26,919 nucleotides of DNA from CAYNEO01 sp964396245 (GTDB lineage: Bacteria > Zixibacteria > MSB-5A5 > GN15 > FEB-12), in the NCBI GenBank assembly GCA_964396245.1, contig CAYNEO010000045.1, positions 1 through 26,919 on the forward strand, in the 5' to 3' direction. Under the pieces are notes generated by a model. It made no database searches, had not been told where the DNA came from, and saw only the letters and a list, made by a program, of their open reading frames with translations. Shown piece after piece: positions 1-8,082 of this stretch. The position numbers and the translations under genes are program-made. The first letter of the stretch is position 1, and every line of letters begins with the position of its first letter.

Positions 1-726
1 CAGGGCGTGGGCCGCCGTATGCGAAACGACCAGCGGTTTGTTCGTAGTTGTGGCCGCGTCCCAGAATCCCTTCTCATTGACATGGGCCAGATCGATCAGT
101 ATCCCGAGCTTGTTGCACTGACGGATGAGTTCACGACCGGCGTCGGTCAGGCCGGGGCCGGTGTCCGGCGACGACGGATACTGGAACGGTACGCCGGTGC
201 CGAAAACATTCGGGCGGCTCCAGACAATTCCGAGCGAACGCAGGCCGAGTTCATAGTACATCTCCAGCAGGTCCAACTTCGGATCGATCGCTTCGGCACC
301 CTCGAAATGCAGGACAACCGCCAGCGTCCCGGAATCAAGAGACTGCTGTAACTCTTTGAATGTCCGAACTACCGCAATCTGCCCTTTTGCCTCGCGTTCC
401 AGGCGAAACAAACGGTCGACCACCTGACGGCTGAAATTGTGCGCCACAATATGATCCACAGGACCGGCGAGGGGAACGGTCCAACCAACGTCGGTGAACG
501 TGATATCATCCGGTCCCGGCGGCTGGCCGTAACGGCTCGGGTCGTTGGGTACGCATATGGCGAAGATCCCACCGGCGAGGCCTGCTTTCCGAGCCCGCGG
601 CAAGTCGAGGTGGAATTTGTCATCCTGTCGTAAAAATGCGGACTCACCATCGGCCGCCAGCAGGTGCAGGTTGACAAGACTGTCGTTGTGGCCGTCGAAT
701 ACGGGGACGAGCGGTAGTTCATTCAT
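1..726 (-). CDS. Membrane dipeptidase, peptidase family M19 (3' end cut by window edge)
   Basis: Zinc-dependent dipeptidase of the renal (membrane) dipeptidase family, which hydrolyses dipeptides. Read on the minus strand, the frame stays open for 242 codons from ATG at 726 to the window edge, so only the N-terminal part is present; the family is usually about 320-400 aa. The HxD metal motif is visible as H13-N-D15 (FDGHNDSL), the bridging glutamate as E142 in HFEGAEA, followed by LGIVWSRPN, the GLTDAGRELI segment, IDLAHVNEKGF and SHTAAHAL, all typical of M19. No signal peptide is seen, so it is probably cytoplasmic. A GGGAAG sequence lies about 12 nt before the ATG; an in-frame GTG at 741 is an alternative start. 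It lies downstream of the tRNA-Lys terminator, so it should have its own promoter, which I do not see clearly. The family is certain; the substrate is not. Confidence 0.9.
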   Translation of the reverse strand, partial: MNELPLVPVFDGHNDSLVNLHLLAADGESAFLRQDDKFHLDLPRARKAGLAGGIFAICVPNDPSRYGQPPGPDDITFTDVGWTVPLAGPVDHIVAHNFSRQVVDRLFRLEREAKGQIAVVRTFKELQQSLDSGTLAVVLHFEGAEAIDPKLDLLEMYYELGLRSLGIVWSRPNVFGTGVPFQYPSSPDTGPGLTDAGRELIRQCNKLGILIDLAHVNEKGFWDAATTTNKPLVVSHTAAHAL

Positions 727-766
727 GTGCGGCTTGTTCACTTCCCGGCAGATCGCGTCTGCCTGC

Positions 767-799
767 AAAAAAGCCATCGGTCACGAGAGTCCGATGGCT
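767..799 (-). terminator. Rho-independent terminator after tRNA-Lys
   Basis: A perfect 9-bp inverted repeat (AGCCATCGG at 772-780 against CCGATGGCT at 791-799, 10-nt loop) is followed on the minus strand by a run of six T (772-767). It lies 25 nt past the tRNA 3' end and ends that transcript before the dipeptidase gene. Confidence 0.85.
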
Positions 800-823
800 G
801 CTGTTGGTATCGAGAGGCAGCTA

Positions 824-895
824 TGAGGGTGGAAGGGATCGAACCTTCGACCACCTGCTTAAAAGGCAGATGCTCTACCACTGAGCTACACCCCC
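824..895 (-). tRNA. tRNA-Lys (anticodon UUU)
   Basis: Read on the minus strand, a full cloverleaf folds: acceptor GGGGGTG with CACCCTC (one G-U), D stem GCTC/GAGC, anticodon stem TCTGC/GCAGG enclosing the loop CTTTTAA (anticodon TTT, decoding AAA/AAG), a five-base variable region TGGTC, and T stem GAAGG/CCTTC around TTCGATC. The discriminator base is A at 824. The 3' CCA is not encoded (TAG follows), so CCA must be added after transcription. It has its own promoter and terminator, making it a single-gene transcript. Confidence 0.96.
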
Positions 896-928
896 ATAGT
901 CGCCTCTCGCATCCGACCGTAGACCGAT

Positions 929-956
929 AAAATAGGCATGAACAGATGATTGTCAA
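929..956 (-). promoter_or_regulatory. Promoter of tRNA-Lys
   Basis: On the minus strand a consensus -35 TTGACA (956-951) is followed after 16 nt by TATTTT (934-929). The start of transcription would be about 25-30 nt before the mature tRNA 5' end. Confidence 0.65.
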
Positions 957-1067
957 TCGGTTTTTCCCGGCCCCAGCCGCCGCGATTCAGACCCAAGTCT
1001 TGTTCCTTCAACGGAAAAACCGCCCTCCGCGTGTCGGCCAAATCCTGCCCTCTGATATGACAAACAA

Positions 1068-1096
1068 ATGACAAAACAGTAGTACCTGGATATAAA
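1068..1096 (+). promoter_or_regulatory. Promoter of the seven-helix membrane protein
   Basis: ATGACA (1068-1073), a 17-nt spacer, then TATAAA (1091-1096), a 5/6 match at both boxes. It supports the downstream start at 1136, because an upstream in-frame ATG at 1097 would directly abut the -10 box. Confidence 0.55.
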
Positions 1097-1135
1097 TTGT
1101 CCAGATCGTTTTACCGAAAACACGGAGACCGTGAT

Positions 1136-1879
1136 ATGTCCGATCAATTGCTGGCTGTAACCCATTACCTGCCGATTATAAGCACGATCATCTCCGCGAT
1201 TTTCGCCTACAAAATCCTGTCGCGTTACCTTGTCAAACGGCAGTCCAAACAGCTTCTCTGGTGGGGCGTCGGCGTGGCCGTCTACGGCGCCGGCACGCTC
1301 GTGGAGGCCGTCACGACTCTTTTCGGCTGGCATATCGTCGTTTTCAAACTCTGGTACATTGTCGGGGCACTTCTCGGCGGCGCCCCCCTGGCGCTCGGAA
1401 CAGTCTATCTTCTTTTCGGAAGGCGCGCCGGTGATCTGTCGGCGACGCTATTGTTCAGCGTCGTCGCGGTGACCTCGACTTTTGTCATTCTCTCGCCGGT
1501 GAATTATGCCATGGTCGATGCCGGTATCGTGAACAGCAAAGTACTCGAATGGCAGTGGATTCGGCTGGTCTTCCCGTTTATCAACAGTGCGGCGGCACTC
1601 GTTCTGGTCGGCGGCGCGATTTACTCGGCGATAGTTTATTTCCGGCGTCCGGAAACCAAAAACCGATGCATCGGCAATATCTATATCGCGGTCGGTGCAC
1701 TGCTACCCGGTGTCGGCGGCTTTCTGAGCCGCATAGGACATACCGAGGGTCTGTATGTCGGCGAGTTCGTTGGCATCATCCTGATCTGGTTCGGCTACAA
1801 GTACTGCCAGCGCCCGATTCAACAGCCCGTTATCAAGAAAAGTGAGCTTGTCCTTTCCGAGGATTCACGCCAAAGCTGA
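1136..1879 (+). CDS. Seven-transmembrane protein of unknown function
   Basis: 247-aa integral membrane protein with about seven hydrophobic segments (residues near 6-27, 39-60, 67-90, 100-120, 150-172, 186-203 and 211-231), with the short loop KRQSK after helix 1 and RRPETKNR after helix 5. No signal peptide, catalytic motif or sensor output domain follows; the C-terminus is a short polar tail of about 20 residues. I do not recognise the family. ATG at 1136 is chosen over the longer frame from 1097 because GGAGA (1124-1128) sits 7 nt before it and the promoter -10 box ends at 1096. It is transcribed alone, divergent from tRNA-Lys and convergent with the FKBP gene. A sensory or transport role would be a guess. 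Confidence 0.8.
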   Translation: MSDQLLAVTHYLPIISTIISAIFAYKILSRYLVKRQSKQLLWWGVGVAVYGAGTLVEAVTTLFGWHIVVFKLWYIVGALLGGAPLALGTVYLLFGRRAGDLSATLLFSVVAVTSTFVILSPVNYAMVDAGIVNSKVLEWQWIRLVFPFINSAAALVLVGGAIYSAIVYFRRPETKNRCIGNIYIAVGALLPGVGGFLSRIGHTEGLYVGEFVGIILIWFGYKYCQRPIQQPVIKKSELVLSEDSRQS

Positions 1880-1907
1880 CCGGATTCTTCACAGTCTGAT
1901 GGGAATG

Positions 1908-1933
1908 AAAAAGCACGACCGTGGCGGTCGCGC
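1908..1933 (-). terminator. Terminator of the lon-engB-purA-FKBP transcript (possibly bidirectional)
   Basis: GCACGACCG (1913-1921), TGG loop, CGGTCGCGC (1925-1933): a 9-bp stem with one G-U pair. On the minus strand five T follow (1912-1908). On the plus strand CTTTCT follows, so it may also help end the convergent membrane-protein transcript. Confidence 0.75.
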
Positions 1934-1974
1934 CTTTCTGCCATTAGTGGACCACAGGTCTCTGTGTCGCTGAA

Positions 1975-2466
1975 CTAACCGATTCGCAACAACTCAATCT
2001 CAAAGATCAAATCGGCATTCGCCGGAATGGCCGGCGGGTTGCCGCGTACGCCGTACCCGAGACGGGACGGAATATACAGTCGGCGAATCCCGCCCGGTTT
2101 CATGCCCAGCATCCCCTGGTTCCATCCCCTGATAAGGCCCGGCTGACCGACCGTAAACGAGAACGGCTGATTCCTTTCCTTGGAACTCTGGATGAGTCTT
2201 CCCTTCTGACCATCCTGATCGAGCCACAGGGTGTAGTGAACGGTGACATCCATACCGTTGGTTACTTCACGGCCTTCGCCCTCTTTCAGGTCGATATATT
2301 TCAGGCCGGTAGCGGTTGTCACCATCTGCGGCCCTTCTTCAGCCGGTTTTTCTGCAGCTTGAGGTTGCGATTCGCTGACCGGCGCCGTCTTGCTGCCGCC
2401 GCAGCCGGCGATAATCCATATAGTCAGTGGGAATAAAAGTGCGATTGATACAGATAGTCTTCTCAT
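1975..2466 (-). CDS. FKBP-type peptidyl-prolyl cis-trans isomerase, lipoprotein
   Basis: 163-aa protein that should catalyse proline cis-trans isomerisation during folding of exported proteins. An N-terminal lipoprotein signal ends in the lipobox IAGC with Cys22, followed by a Pro/Ala/Glu-rich linker to about residue 45. The rest is one FKBP domain: TGLKYIDLKEGEG, VHYTLWLDQDG, the FTVGQPGLIRGWNQGMLGMK core, IPSRLGYG, and the closing LIFEIELL strand. It is the short MIP-like form without a dimerisation domain. GGAG lies 7 nt before the ATG. It is the last gene of the minus-strand run with purA, engB and lon, starting 40 nt after purA, and is followed by a terminator. The lipobox indicates membrane anchoring facing the periplasm; inner versus outer membrane cannot be told. 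Confidence 0.92.
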   Translation of the reverse strand: MRRLSVSIALLFPLTIWIIAGCGGSKTAPVSESQPQAAEKPAEEGPQMVTTATGLKYIDLKEGEGREVTNGMDVTVHYTLWLDQDGQKGRLIQSSKERNQPFSFTVGQPGLIRGWNQGMLGMKPGGIRRLYIPSRLGYGVRGNPPAIPANADLIFEIELLRIG

Positions 2467-2506
2467 GTGTAACTCCGTGTTAGTCGCGTGACATCCTCTG
2501 TTGAAA

Positions 2507-3799
2507 TCATGTTGCCGGTACGGCGCCGACCTTGATCGTCTCTTCCCGCTTGGCGCCGGTTGACACCAGGCAGATCTTCACCCCGAGATCATCGGCGATA
2601 TAGTTCAGATAGCGCCGCGCTTTCTCGGGAAGATCATCGAAGAATGTCGTCCCGGTCGTATCCGCTTTCCATCCCGGGAGAGTGATATATATCGGCTTGA
2701 CATGGAACAGCTCGGAGAGGTCCAGCGGTACTTCGCTCAGTTTCTCGCCGTTCAGTTCGTAATGCGTGCAGACCTTGATCTCGTCGAGTTCGTCGAGCAC
2801 GTCTAGTTTGGTGATCGCGATCGAGTCAACGCCGTTGATCCGAACAGCATGACGCAGGCTAACCAGGTCGAGCCAGCCGCAACGACGCGGACGCCCGGTG
2901 GTTGCCCCGAATTCATCGCCTGTCTGCCGGAGCCGCTCGCCGCATTCGTCGACAAGCTCCGTCGGAAACGGTCCCGCTCCCACGCGCGTGGTGTAGGCCT
3001 TGACCACGCCGACAACCTCGTCGATCATCTTCGGCCCGATTCCCAGACCGGTCAGGGCGCCGCCGGTGGTCGTGTTCGACGATGTTGCAAACGGATAGGT
3101 GCCGAGGTCGACATCGAGCATGCAGCCCTGCGCTCCCTCGAAAAGGATCGCTTTCCCCTCCCGATGAGCATCATACAACAGCCGGGAAATATCGACCACC
3201 ATCGGTTTAAAAAGATCAACCATGCCCAACAGCTCGTTGTAGGTGCGGTCGATATCGGCGCGTTCATCGCTCGAACCTTCGATATACTTCGCCTTGATGA
3301 CGCGATGATACTCGAGCCGCTTCTTCAGCCGTTCGGGATTGAACAGATCGACCACACGTATTCCGTGGCGGGCAACCTTGTCGACATACGCCGGGCCGAT
3401 CCCCCGCTGCGTGGTGCCGATAGATTTCGTGCCCCGGTTCTCCTCCTCGACCGCATCGATGAGCTTATGGTACGGAAGGACCAGATTGGTCGCGGGAGAT
3501 ATGAACAGCCGCGAGGTGTAGTCAATTCCCTGGCCGGTAATAAAATCGAGTTCCTCGCGGAATGTGAACGGATCGAGCACAACGCCGTTTCCGATACAGC
3601 AGGTTTTGCCGGGTTGAATGATACCGGCGGGGATCAGGTGCAGGATGTATTTTCGGTGATCCACCCGGATAGTGTGTCCGGCGTTGGCGCCACCTTGAAA
3701 CCGGGCGATAACGTCCGCTTCCGCCGCGAGCAAGTCGACAATTTTCCCCTTGCCCTCATCGCCCCATTGGCATCCGACAACAACTCTGTTTCTGCCCAT
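2507..3799 (-). CDS. purA: Adenylosuccinate synthetase
   Basis: Catalyses IMP + aspartate + GTP to adenylosuccinate, the first committed step from IMP to AMP, in the cytoplasm. The 430-aa length is normal for bacterial PurA. Near the N-terminus is the GTP/IMP loop GCQWGDEGKGK with catalytic D14, then RFQGGANAGHT with the catalytic His. Later come STIGTTQRGIGPAY-type and FEGAQGCMLDVDLGTYPF motifs and the C-terminal base-binding region. The ATG at 3799 is preferred to longer frames because it begins at the family's MGRNRVVVG start, has AGAGG about 9 nt upstream and leaves only 13 nt after the engB stop instead of overlapping it. Placed between engB and an FKBP lipoprotein, it is probably cotranscribed with lon. 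Confidence 0.97.
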   Translation of the reverse strand: MGRNRVVVGCQWGDEGKGKIVDLLAAEADVIARFQGGANAGHTIRVDHRKYILHLIPAGIIQPGKTCCIGNGVVLDPFTFREELDFITGQGIDYTSRLFISPATNLVLPYHKLIDAVEEENRGTKSIGTTQRGIGPAYVDKVARHGIRVVDLFNPERLKKRLEYHRVIKAKYIEGSSDERADIDRTYNELLGMVDLFKPMVVDISRLLYDAHREGKAILFEGAQGCMLDVDLGTYPFATSSNTTTGGALTGLGIGPKMIDEVVGVVKAYTTRVGAGPFPTELVDECGERLRQTGDEFGATTGRPRRCGWLDLVSLRHAVRINGVDSIAITKLDVLDELDEIKVCTHYELNGEKLSEVPLDLSELFHVKPIYITLPGWKADTTGTTFFDDLPEKARRYLNYIADDLGVKICLVSTGAKREETIKVGAVPAT

Positions 3800-3812
3800 A
3801 TTGGTTCGCCTC

Positions 3813-4463
3813 TCAGCGTTTTTCTCGGTCGGTGACCAGATCAAGAACGGCGCCTATCAGCTCGTGTTTGCCGAGACCGGTCTTGATGGAAAACGGGATG
3901 GCCGGAACACCCATCGCCGCTTCGACCTGTTTCACTTTCTGGTTAACTTTACCGCGACTGAGCTTGTCCGCCTTGGTGACGACGATCAAAGCCGGCAGTT
4001 CACGCGCGGCCAGCCAGTCGAGTAACATGACATCTTCGTCGGTCGGCTCCCGACGACAGTCCAGAAGCAGGACCATGCCGATCAACTGCGGCGACCGGGT
4101 GAGATACACTTCTATCAGCTTTCCCCAGCTTTCGCGCATCTCTTTGGACACTTTGGCATACCCGTAGCCCGGAAGATCGACAAAGTAGAACTGCTCGTTT
4201 ATGAGAAAGAAATTCAGTGAGCGAGTTTTCCCGGGGGTCTGTGATACTTTCGCCAGTTTCTTCTGACCGAGTACCTGGTTCAACAGCGACGACTTCCCGA
4301 CGTTGGACCGACCGGCAACGGCAATCTGCGGCCTTCGGTCGCGGGGAAGCTGATCGAGTGCAAAGAACGACCCCGTAAACCGTGCTTCAAACTTCTTCGA
4401 ACTTATGTGTACTTTCCCCTGAGATTTTCTGCCCGGCGTTACCGCTTCGGTGGCAGAGCCCAT
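3813..4463 (-). CDS. engB: Ribosome-biogenesis GTPase EngB/YsxC/YihA
   Basis: TrmE-Era-EngA-EngB-type GTPase that helps large-subunit assembly. 216 aa, close to the family length with a slightly long N-terminus. Motifs: G1 GRSNVGKSS (residues 51-59), G2 threonine in TPGKTRSLNFF, G3 DLPGYG (96-101), G4 TKAD (163-166), and G5 SIKTG near the C-terminus. The start at ATG 4463 shares one base with the lon stop (TGATG), so translation is probably coupled to lon; a TTG one codon earlier is possible but less likely. lon-engB adjacency is known in other bacteria. The only oddity is the 20-residue polar N-terminal extension before the KVHISSKKFEARF start of the conserved domain. Confidence 0.96.
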   Translation of the reverse strand: MGSATEAVTPGRKSQGKVHISSKKFEARFTGSFFALDQLPRDRRPQIAVAGRSNVGKSSLLNQVLGQKKLAKVSQTPGKTRSLNFFLINEQFYFVDLPGYGYAKVSKEMRESWGKLIEVYLTRSPQLIGMVLLLDCRREPTDEDVMLLDWLAARELPALIVVTKADKLSRGKVNQKVKQVEAAMGVPAIPFSIKTGLGKHELIGAVLDLVTDREKR

Positions 4464-6862
4464 CAACTCATCCCCGCACCGGCGCGGCGGTCGACCCGGG
4501 TTCTGGAATTAACGGTTGGCGATTCGGTCATGGCCAGTTTCAATACTTCCCTGACATCGCGCACAAAATGCAGCTTCAATCCTTCCAGCAGTTCCGGCTG
4601 AAGGTCTACGATATCTTTCCGGTTCTTTTCCGGAAGAATAATCTCCATGATATTGTTTCGCTTCGCGGCGAGGAGTTTCTCGTTGAGGCCGCCTACGGGC
4701 AACACATCGCCAATCAGGGTCACTTCACCGGTCATGGCGACATCGGTGCGCACCGGTATGTCGATCAGACTGGAGAGTATCGCCGTCAGGATCGTGATTC
4801 CGGCCGATGGTCCGTCCTTTGGAACGGCGCCTTCCGGAATATGCAGGTGCAGTTCAATCTTCTCGAAGAAATCTTCATCGAGCCCGAACCGCCTGGCGTG
4901 ATTTCGAATGTACGACAGTGCCGCAGTCGCCGACTCCTGCATGACATCACCGAGAGAGCCGGTCAGTGTGAGCTTCGCCTTGCCTTTCATCGGTGAGACT
5001 TCGACCGCAAGAGCTTCACCGCCCATTTCCGTCCACGCGAGTCCGACGGCATATCCGACGGTCGGATGAGTCTTGATATTCGTCTCAGTGTATTTCCTCG
5101 GGCCCAGCAGCTTGCCAACCTTCGTCTTATTGAACATCAGCTTGCGAATCCTTTTGCCGGCTGCAACATCGAGAGCCGACTTGCGGAGCAGACTGCCGAG
5201 TTGGCGTTCCAGTTCACGGACGCCGGCTTCGCGCGTGTAATAGCGAATCACCTCGAATATGGCGTCGTCGCGAAACTCCAGCTTGATATTCTCCAGGCCT
5301 ATTTCCTTACGGAGTTTCGGCAACAGATAATCGCGGGCGATAGCCGCCTTCTCGAAGTCGAGATAGCCCGGCAGACGGATAATTTCCATGCGATCACGCA
5401 ATGCGGGCGGAATGGTTGCCATCGAGTTGGCCGTCGTGATGAACAGAATATTCGACAGGTCGTACTCAACCTCAAGATAATTGTCCTGAAACGTGTTGTT
5501 CTGTTCCGGATCGAGCACTTCCAGAAGTGCCGATGCCGGATCACCACGAAAATCCTTGCCGATCTTGTCGACTTCATCGAACAGGAACAGCGGGTTCGAT
5601 GACTCTGCTTTTTTCAGCGATTGAATAATTCGTCCGGGCATGGCGCCGATGTAGGTTCGGCGATGACCTCGGATTTCCGCTTCATCGTGAATACCGCCCA
5701 GCGACATGCGGACAAACTCGCGGCCCATCGAACGGGCGATTGAACGCCCGACCGAAGTCTTGCCCACCCCGGGAGGACCGACCAGACAGAGAATCGGGCC
5801 GCGGACTTTTCCGGCCAGCCTGATCACCGCCAGGTGCTCGAGAATTCGCTTTTTCGGCCTCTCGAGACCATAGTGGTCACCGTCGAGAATGGTCTGCACT
5901 TCCTTGAAATTCGTGCGGTCGAGGGTGTAGGTATCCCATGGAAGGGCGAGAAGCCACTCGACATAGGTCCGCACCACTGACGCTTCCGCGGAGTAGGGGT
6001 GCATTTTGGCCAGCTTCTGGAGCTCTTCTTCGGCCTTCTCGCGGACCTTCTCGGGAAAGTCCCTGCCGTTGAGCTTGTTGTAAAGGTCCTCCACGTCAGC
6101 CGAGGCATCATCAGGCTGACCGAGCTCGTCCTTGATCGCTTTCAGCTGTTGCTGGAGATAGAACTCCCGCTGGTTTTTCGACATCGACTCGCGCACCGTA
6201 CCGTCGATCTTCTGCTCGATCCGCAGAATCTCGATTTCATCCTTGAGGATATCGGAGAGAAGCCGGAACTGATCCTTGACTGTGAACGCCTCGAGAATCT
6301 TCTGCTTCGCTTCCATCTTCTGGAGAATATGGGCGGCAATCGTATCGGCTATCTGGTGGAATTTCTCTATTGATGCCACCGAAACCAGGACTTCGTCCGG
6401 GATACGGCGATTCAGACGGATATACTCGGCGAACTGCTCCGAGACGGTTCGGGACAGTGCTTCCGTCTCGCGGTCTTCGGACTCGTAGTCCGGGGGCACG
6501 ATTGAGAGCCTCGAGAGGTAGAAATCGTTGCTTTTGGTTATTCTTTCGACCCGCGCCCTCACCAGGCCTTCGACCAGCACTTTCAACGTACCGTTGGGCA
6601 TTTTCATGACCTGGAGGACGCGAGCCACGACTCCGACCCGGTACAGGTCGGACGGTGACGGATCTTCAACGCCCGGTGAGCGCTGGGCGACCAGCAAGAG
6701 CTGCTTGTTCTTGATCATGGCCTCCTGGAGGGCGTTCACGGTCAGTTTCCGCCCGATCAGGAGGGGATAAATCATGTGCGGGTAGACGACCACGTCGCGC
6801 AGCGGGACGACCGGCAGGCTCGACTTGATCTGCAGTACTTCAGAATTATGTATAAGCTTCAT
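4463..6862 (-). CDS. lon: ATP-dependent protease Lon (LonA)
   Basis: Cytoplasmic AAA+ serine protease that degrades damaged and regulatory proteins. 799 aa, the usual LonA length. Order: LonN substrate domain (about 10-205), helical region, AAA+ module with Walker A GPPGVGKT (362-369) and Walker B LFLFDEVDK, then the protease domain with Ser686 in KDGPSAG and Lys729 in GGLNEKLLAAK, the correct 43-residue spacing of the Ser-Lys dyad. All key residues are intact. It heads the run lon-engB-purA-FKBP; a TTGACT/TATAAA promoter lies about 110 nt upstream. The 5' leader carries a pair of 12-bp direct repeats that may be regulatory. I see no CIRCE element. The ribosome site is weak (TGGA 6 nt, AAGG 12 nt before ATG). 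Confidence 0.98.
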   Translation of the reverse strand: MKLIHNSEVLQIKSSLPVVPLRDVVVYPHMIYPLLIGRKLTVNALQEAMIKNKQLLLVAQRSPGVEDPSPSDLYRVGVVARVLQVMKMPNGTLKVLVEGLVRARVERITKSNDFYLSRLSIVPPDYESEDRETEALSRTVSEQFAEYIRLNRRIPDEVLVSVASIEKFHQIADTIAAHILQKMEAKQKILEAFTVKDQFRLLSDILKDEIEILRIEQKIDGTVRESMSKNQREFYLQQQLKAIKDELGQPDDASADVEDLYNKLNGRDFPEKVREKAEEELQKLAKMHPYSAEASVVRTYVEWLLALPWDTYTLDRTNFKEVQTILDGDHYGLERPKKRILEHLAVIRLAGKVRGPILCLVGPPGVGKTSVGRSIARSMGREFVRMSLGGIHDEAEIRGHRRTYIGAMPGRIIQSLKKAESSNPLFLFDEVDKIGKDFRGDPASALLEVLDPEQNNTFQDNYLEVEYDLSNILFITTANSMATIPPALRDRMEIIRLPGYLDFEKAAIARDYLLPKLRKEIGLENIKLEFRDDAIFEVIRYYTREAGVRELERQLGSLLRKSALDVAAGKRIRKLMFNKTKVGKLLGPRKYTETNIKTHPTVGYAVGLAWTEMGGEALAVEVSPMKGKAKLTLTGSLGDVMQESATAALSYIRNHARRFGLDEDFFEKIELHLHIPEGAVPKDGPSAGITILTAILSSLIDIPVRTDVAMTGEVTLIGDVLPVGGLNEKLLAAKRNNIMEIILPEKNRKDIVDLQPELLEGLKLHFVRDVREVLKLAMTESPTVNSRTRVDRRAGAGMS

Positions 6863-6902
6863 ATTTTTCCAGCCTTAATCAGCCTTTTTTGGGCCAACTT
6901 CT

Positions 6903-6932
6903 AAGATACGCAAACGACCCAAGATTCGCAAA
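6903..6932 (-). repeat. Paired 12-bp direct repeats in the lon leader
   Basis: AAGATACGCAAA (6903-6914) and AAGATTCGCAAA (6921-6932) differ at one base and are spaced with an 18-bp period in the 5' leader of lon, downstream of its promoter. The arrangement could be a tandem protein-binding site; no known operator is recognised. Confidence 0.5.
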
Positions 6933-6973
6933 TTTAACCGCAAGTCCAATTACTTTTTTGGCCGTGCTGATGA

Positions 6974-7001
6974 TTTATACACTCAGGACAGGGAAAGTCA
7001 A
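6974..7001 (-). promoter_or_regulatory. Promoter of the lon transcript
   Basis: On the minus strand TTGACT (7001-6996), 16-nt spacer, TATAAA (6979-6974); 5/6 at both boxes. Transcription would start near 6967, giving a leader of about 105 nt that contains the 18-bp-period direct repeats. Confidence 0.6.
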
Positions 7002-7034
7002 CCTATTGTTTGGCGGTAAGTATCAGTGGGCTTG

Positions 7035-7955
7035 TTACTTATTGAGACCCGCCACAACCAGCCAGAATATGATAATGAGGGCGGTCAGGACGGATAGCAT
7101 GACGTAGGTTCGCGGTGAGGCATGGTGCGGGGGTGAATCCGGCAGTCGCCGGCCGAGCGTATGCTGAGCCAGCATTTCATCCAGTGTCGCCCGGAGCACA
7201 TCGGCGTCGCCGATTCGCTCCTCCGGGTCGTGATCCAGCATCCTTTCCAGCAGCAGCCGCGCGTCGTGTGGCAGGAGATCACCAAATTCCGACTCGAGAT
7301 CAACTGGATCATGCAGGATCGATTCTTTGATTTCCTGTCCGTTCTCCCCGGTAAACGGAAGTTCCCCGGTGAGCATTTCATAGAAGGTCACCCCGAGGGA
7401 GAAAAAATCGCTTCTCGCATCGGGCGGATTGTTGTCAATCTGCTCCGGCGACAGGTAGACCAACCGGCTGGTGAGCAGGGTGGTATCAGAGTCACGCGCG
7501 GGCCATCCGGCGACCCCGAAGTCGACAATTTTGACCTGCCCTCGCGGCGTGACCACGATGTTATGTGCCGACAGATGTCCGTGGATAATGCCCGCCCGGT
7601 GAGCTGATTGAATCCCTCGGGCAATCTGAACCGCCAGGTTGAGGAATGCATCGTAAGTGAATTTCTCCCGCTCCACCAGTTCCTTCACGGTTTGACCCTC
7701 GATAAACTCGCGAACCACGAAGTAGCGGCCGTTGTCAGCCTCGAGTGAGTAGAACTCCCCTATGTGCGGTTCGTGAAGCAATTCCAGTTGCTTCACGCTC
7801 TTTTCGAACCGACGATGAAATTCCGGATCGCCGGCCACTTCCGAACGGATAAACCGTATGGCTACCATGGCGTTGCGCTGACCGTCCCACGCCTGGTAGG
7901 TCTCGAACTTTTCTTCGAGTTTGCGAACGAGGCTGTAGTGGAGAACTGAATTCAC
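7035..7955 (-). CDS. Membrane-anchored protein-kinase-like protein, predicted pseudokinase
   Basis: 306-aa protein with a bacterial Hanks-type kinase fold (about 5-260) and one C-terminal transmembrane helix (about 282-303). Several catalytic positions are changed: no glycine-rich loop is recognisable, VAIK reads VAIR (R34), and the HRDLKPEN loop reads HGHLSAHN (125-132), so the catalytic Asp is His127 and the following Lys is Ser129. Retained are N132, DFG (145-147), the SPE equivalent of APE and the DFFSLGVTFYEMLTGELPF helix F region. It may bind nucleotide through DFG but should not phosphorylate by the usual mechanism. GTG at 7955 is the start because GGAGGA lies 5 nt before it; a longer frame from 8000 has no such site. 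It lies between pcrA and lon on the same strand. No PASTA or other sensor domain follows the helix. Confidence 0.88.
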   Translation of the reverse strand: MNSVLHYSLVRKLEEKFETYQAWDGQRNAMVAIRFIRSEVAGDPEFHRRFEKSVKQLELLHEPHIGEFYSLEADNGRYFVVREFIEGQTVKELVEREKFTYDAFLNLAVQIARGIQSAHRAGIIHGHLSAHNIVVTPRGQVKIVDFGVAGWPARDSDTTLLTSRLVYLSPEQIDNNPPDARSDFFSLGVTFYEMLTGELPFTGENGQEIKESILHDPVDLESEFGDLLPHDARLLLERMLDHDPEERIGDADVLRATLDEMLAQHTLGRRLPDSPPHHASPRTYVMLSVLTALIIIFWLVVAGLNK

Positions 7956-8082
7956 GGTTTTCCTCCGGAAGGATACGGATGAGGGCAGGATTGCCGACAT
8001 TCGAGCCTTCTATCATATATCGGCGATAGCAGGCAGAATCTGAAATCTAAGGCGAATCGGATGAGAGGGTCGAAACTGAAAG

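Noticed and set aside
953..1333. 126-aa open frame on the minus strand
   Set aside because: It overlaps the promoter and start of the membrane protein and has no ribosome site or family signature.
2849..3835. 328-aa open frame antisense to purA
   Set aside because: It mirrors the purA coding sequence, has no recognisable domain, and purA is certain.
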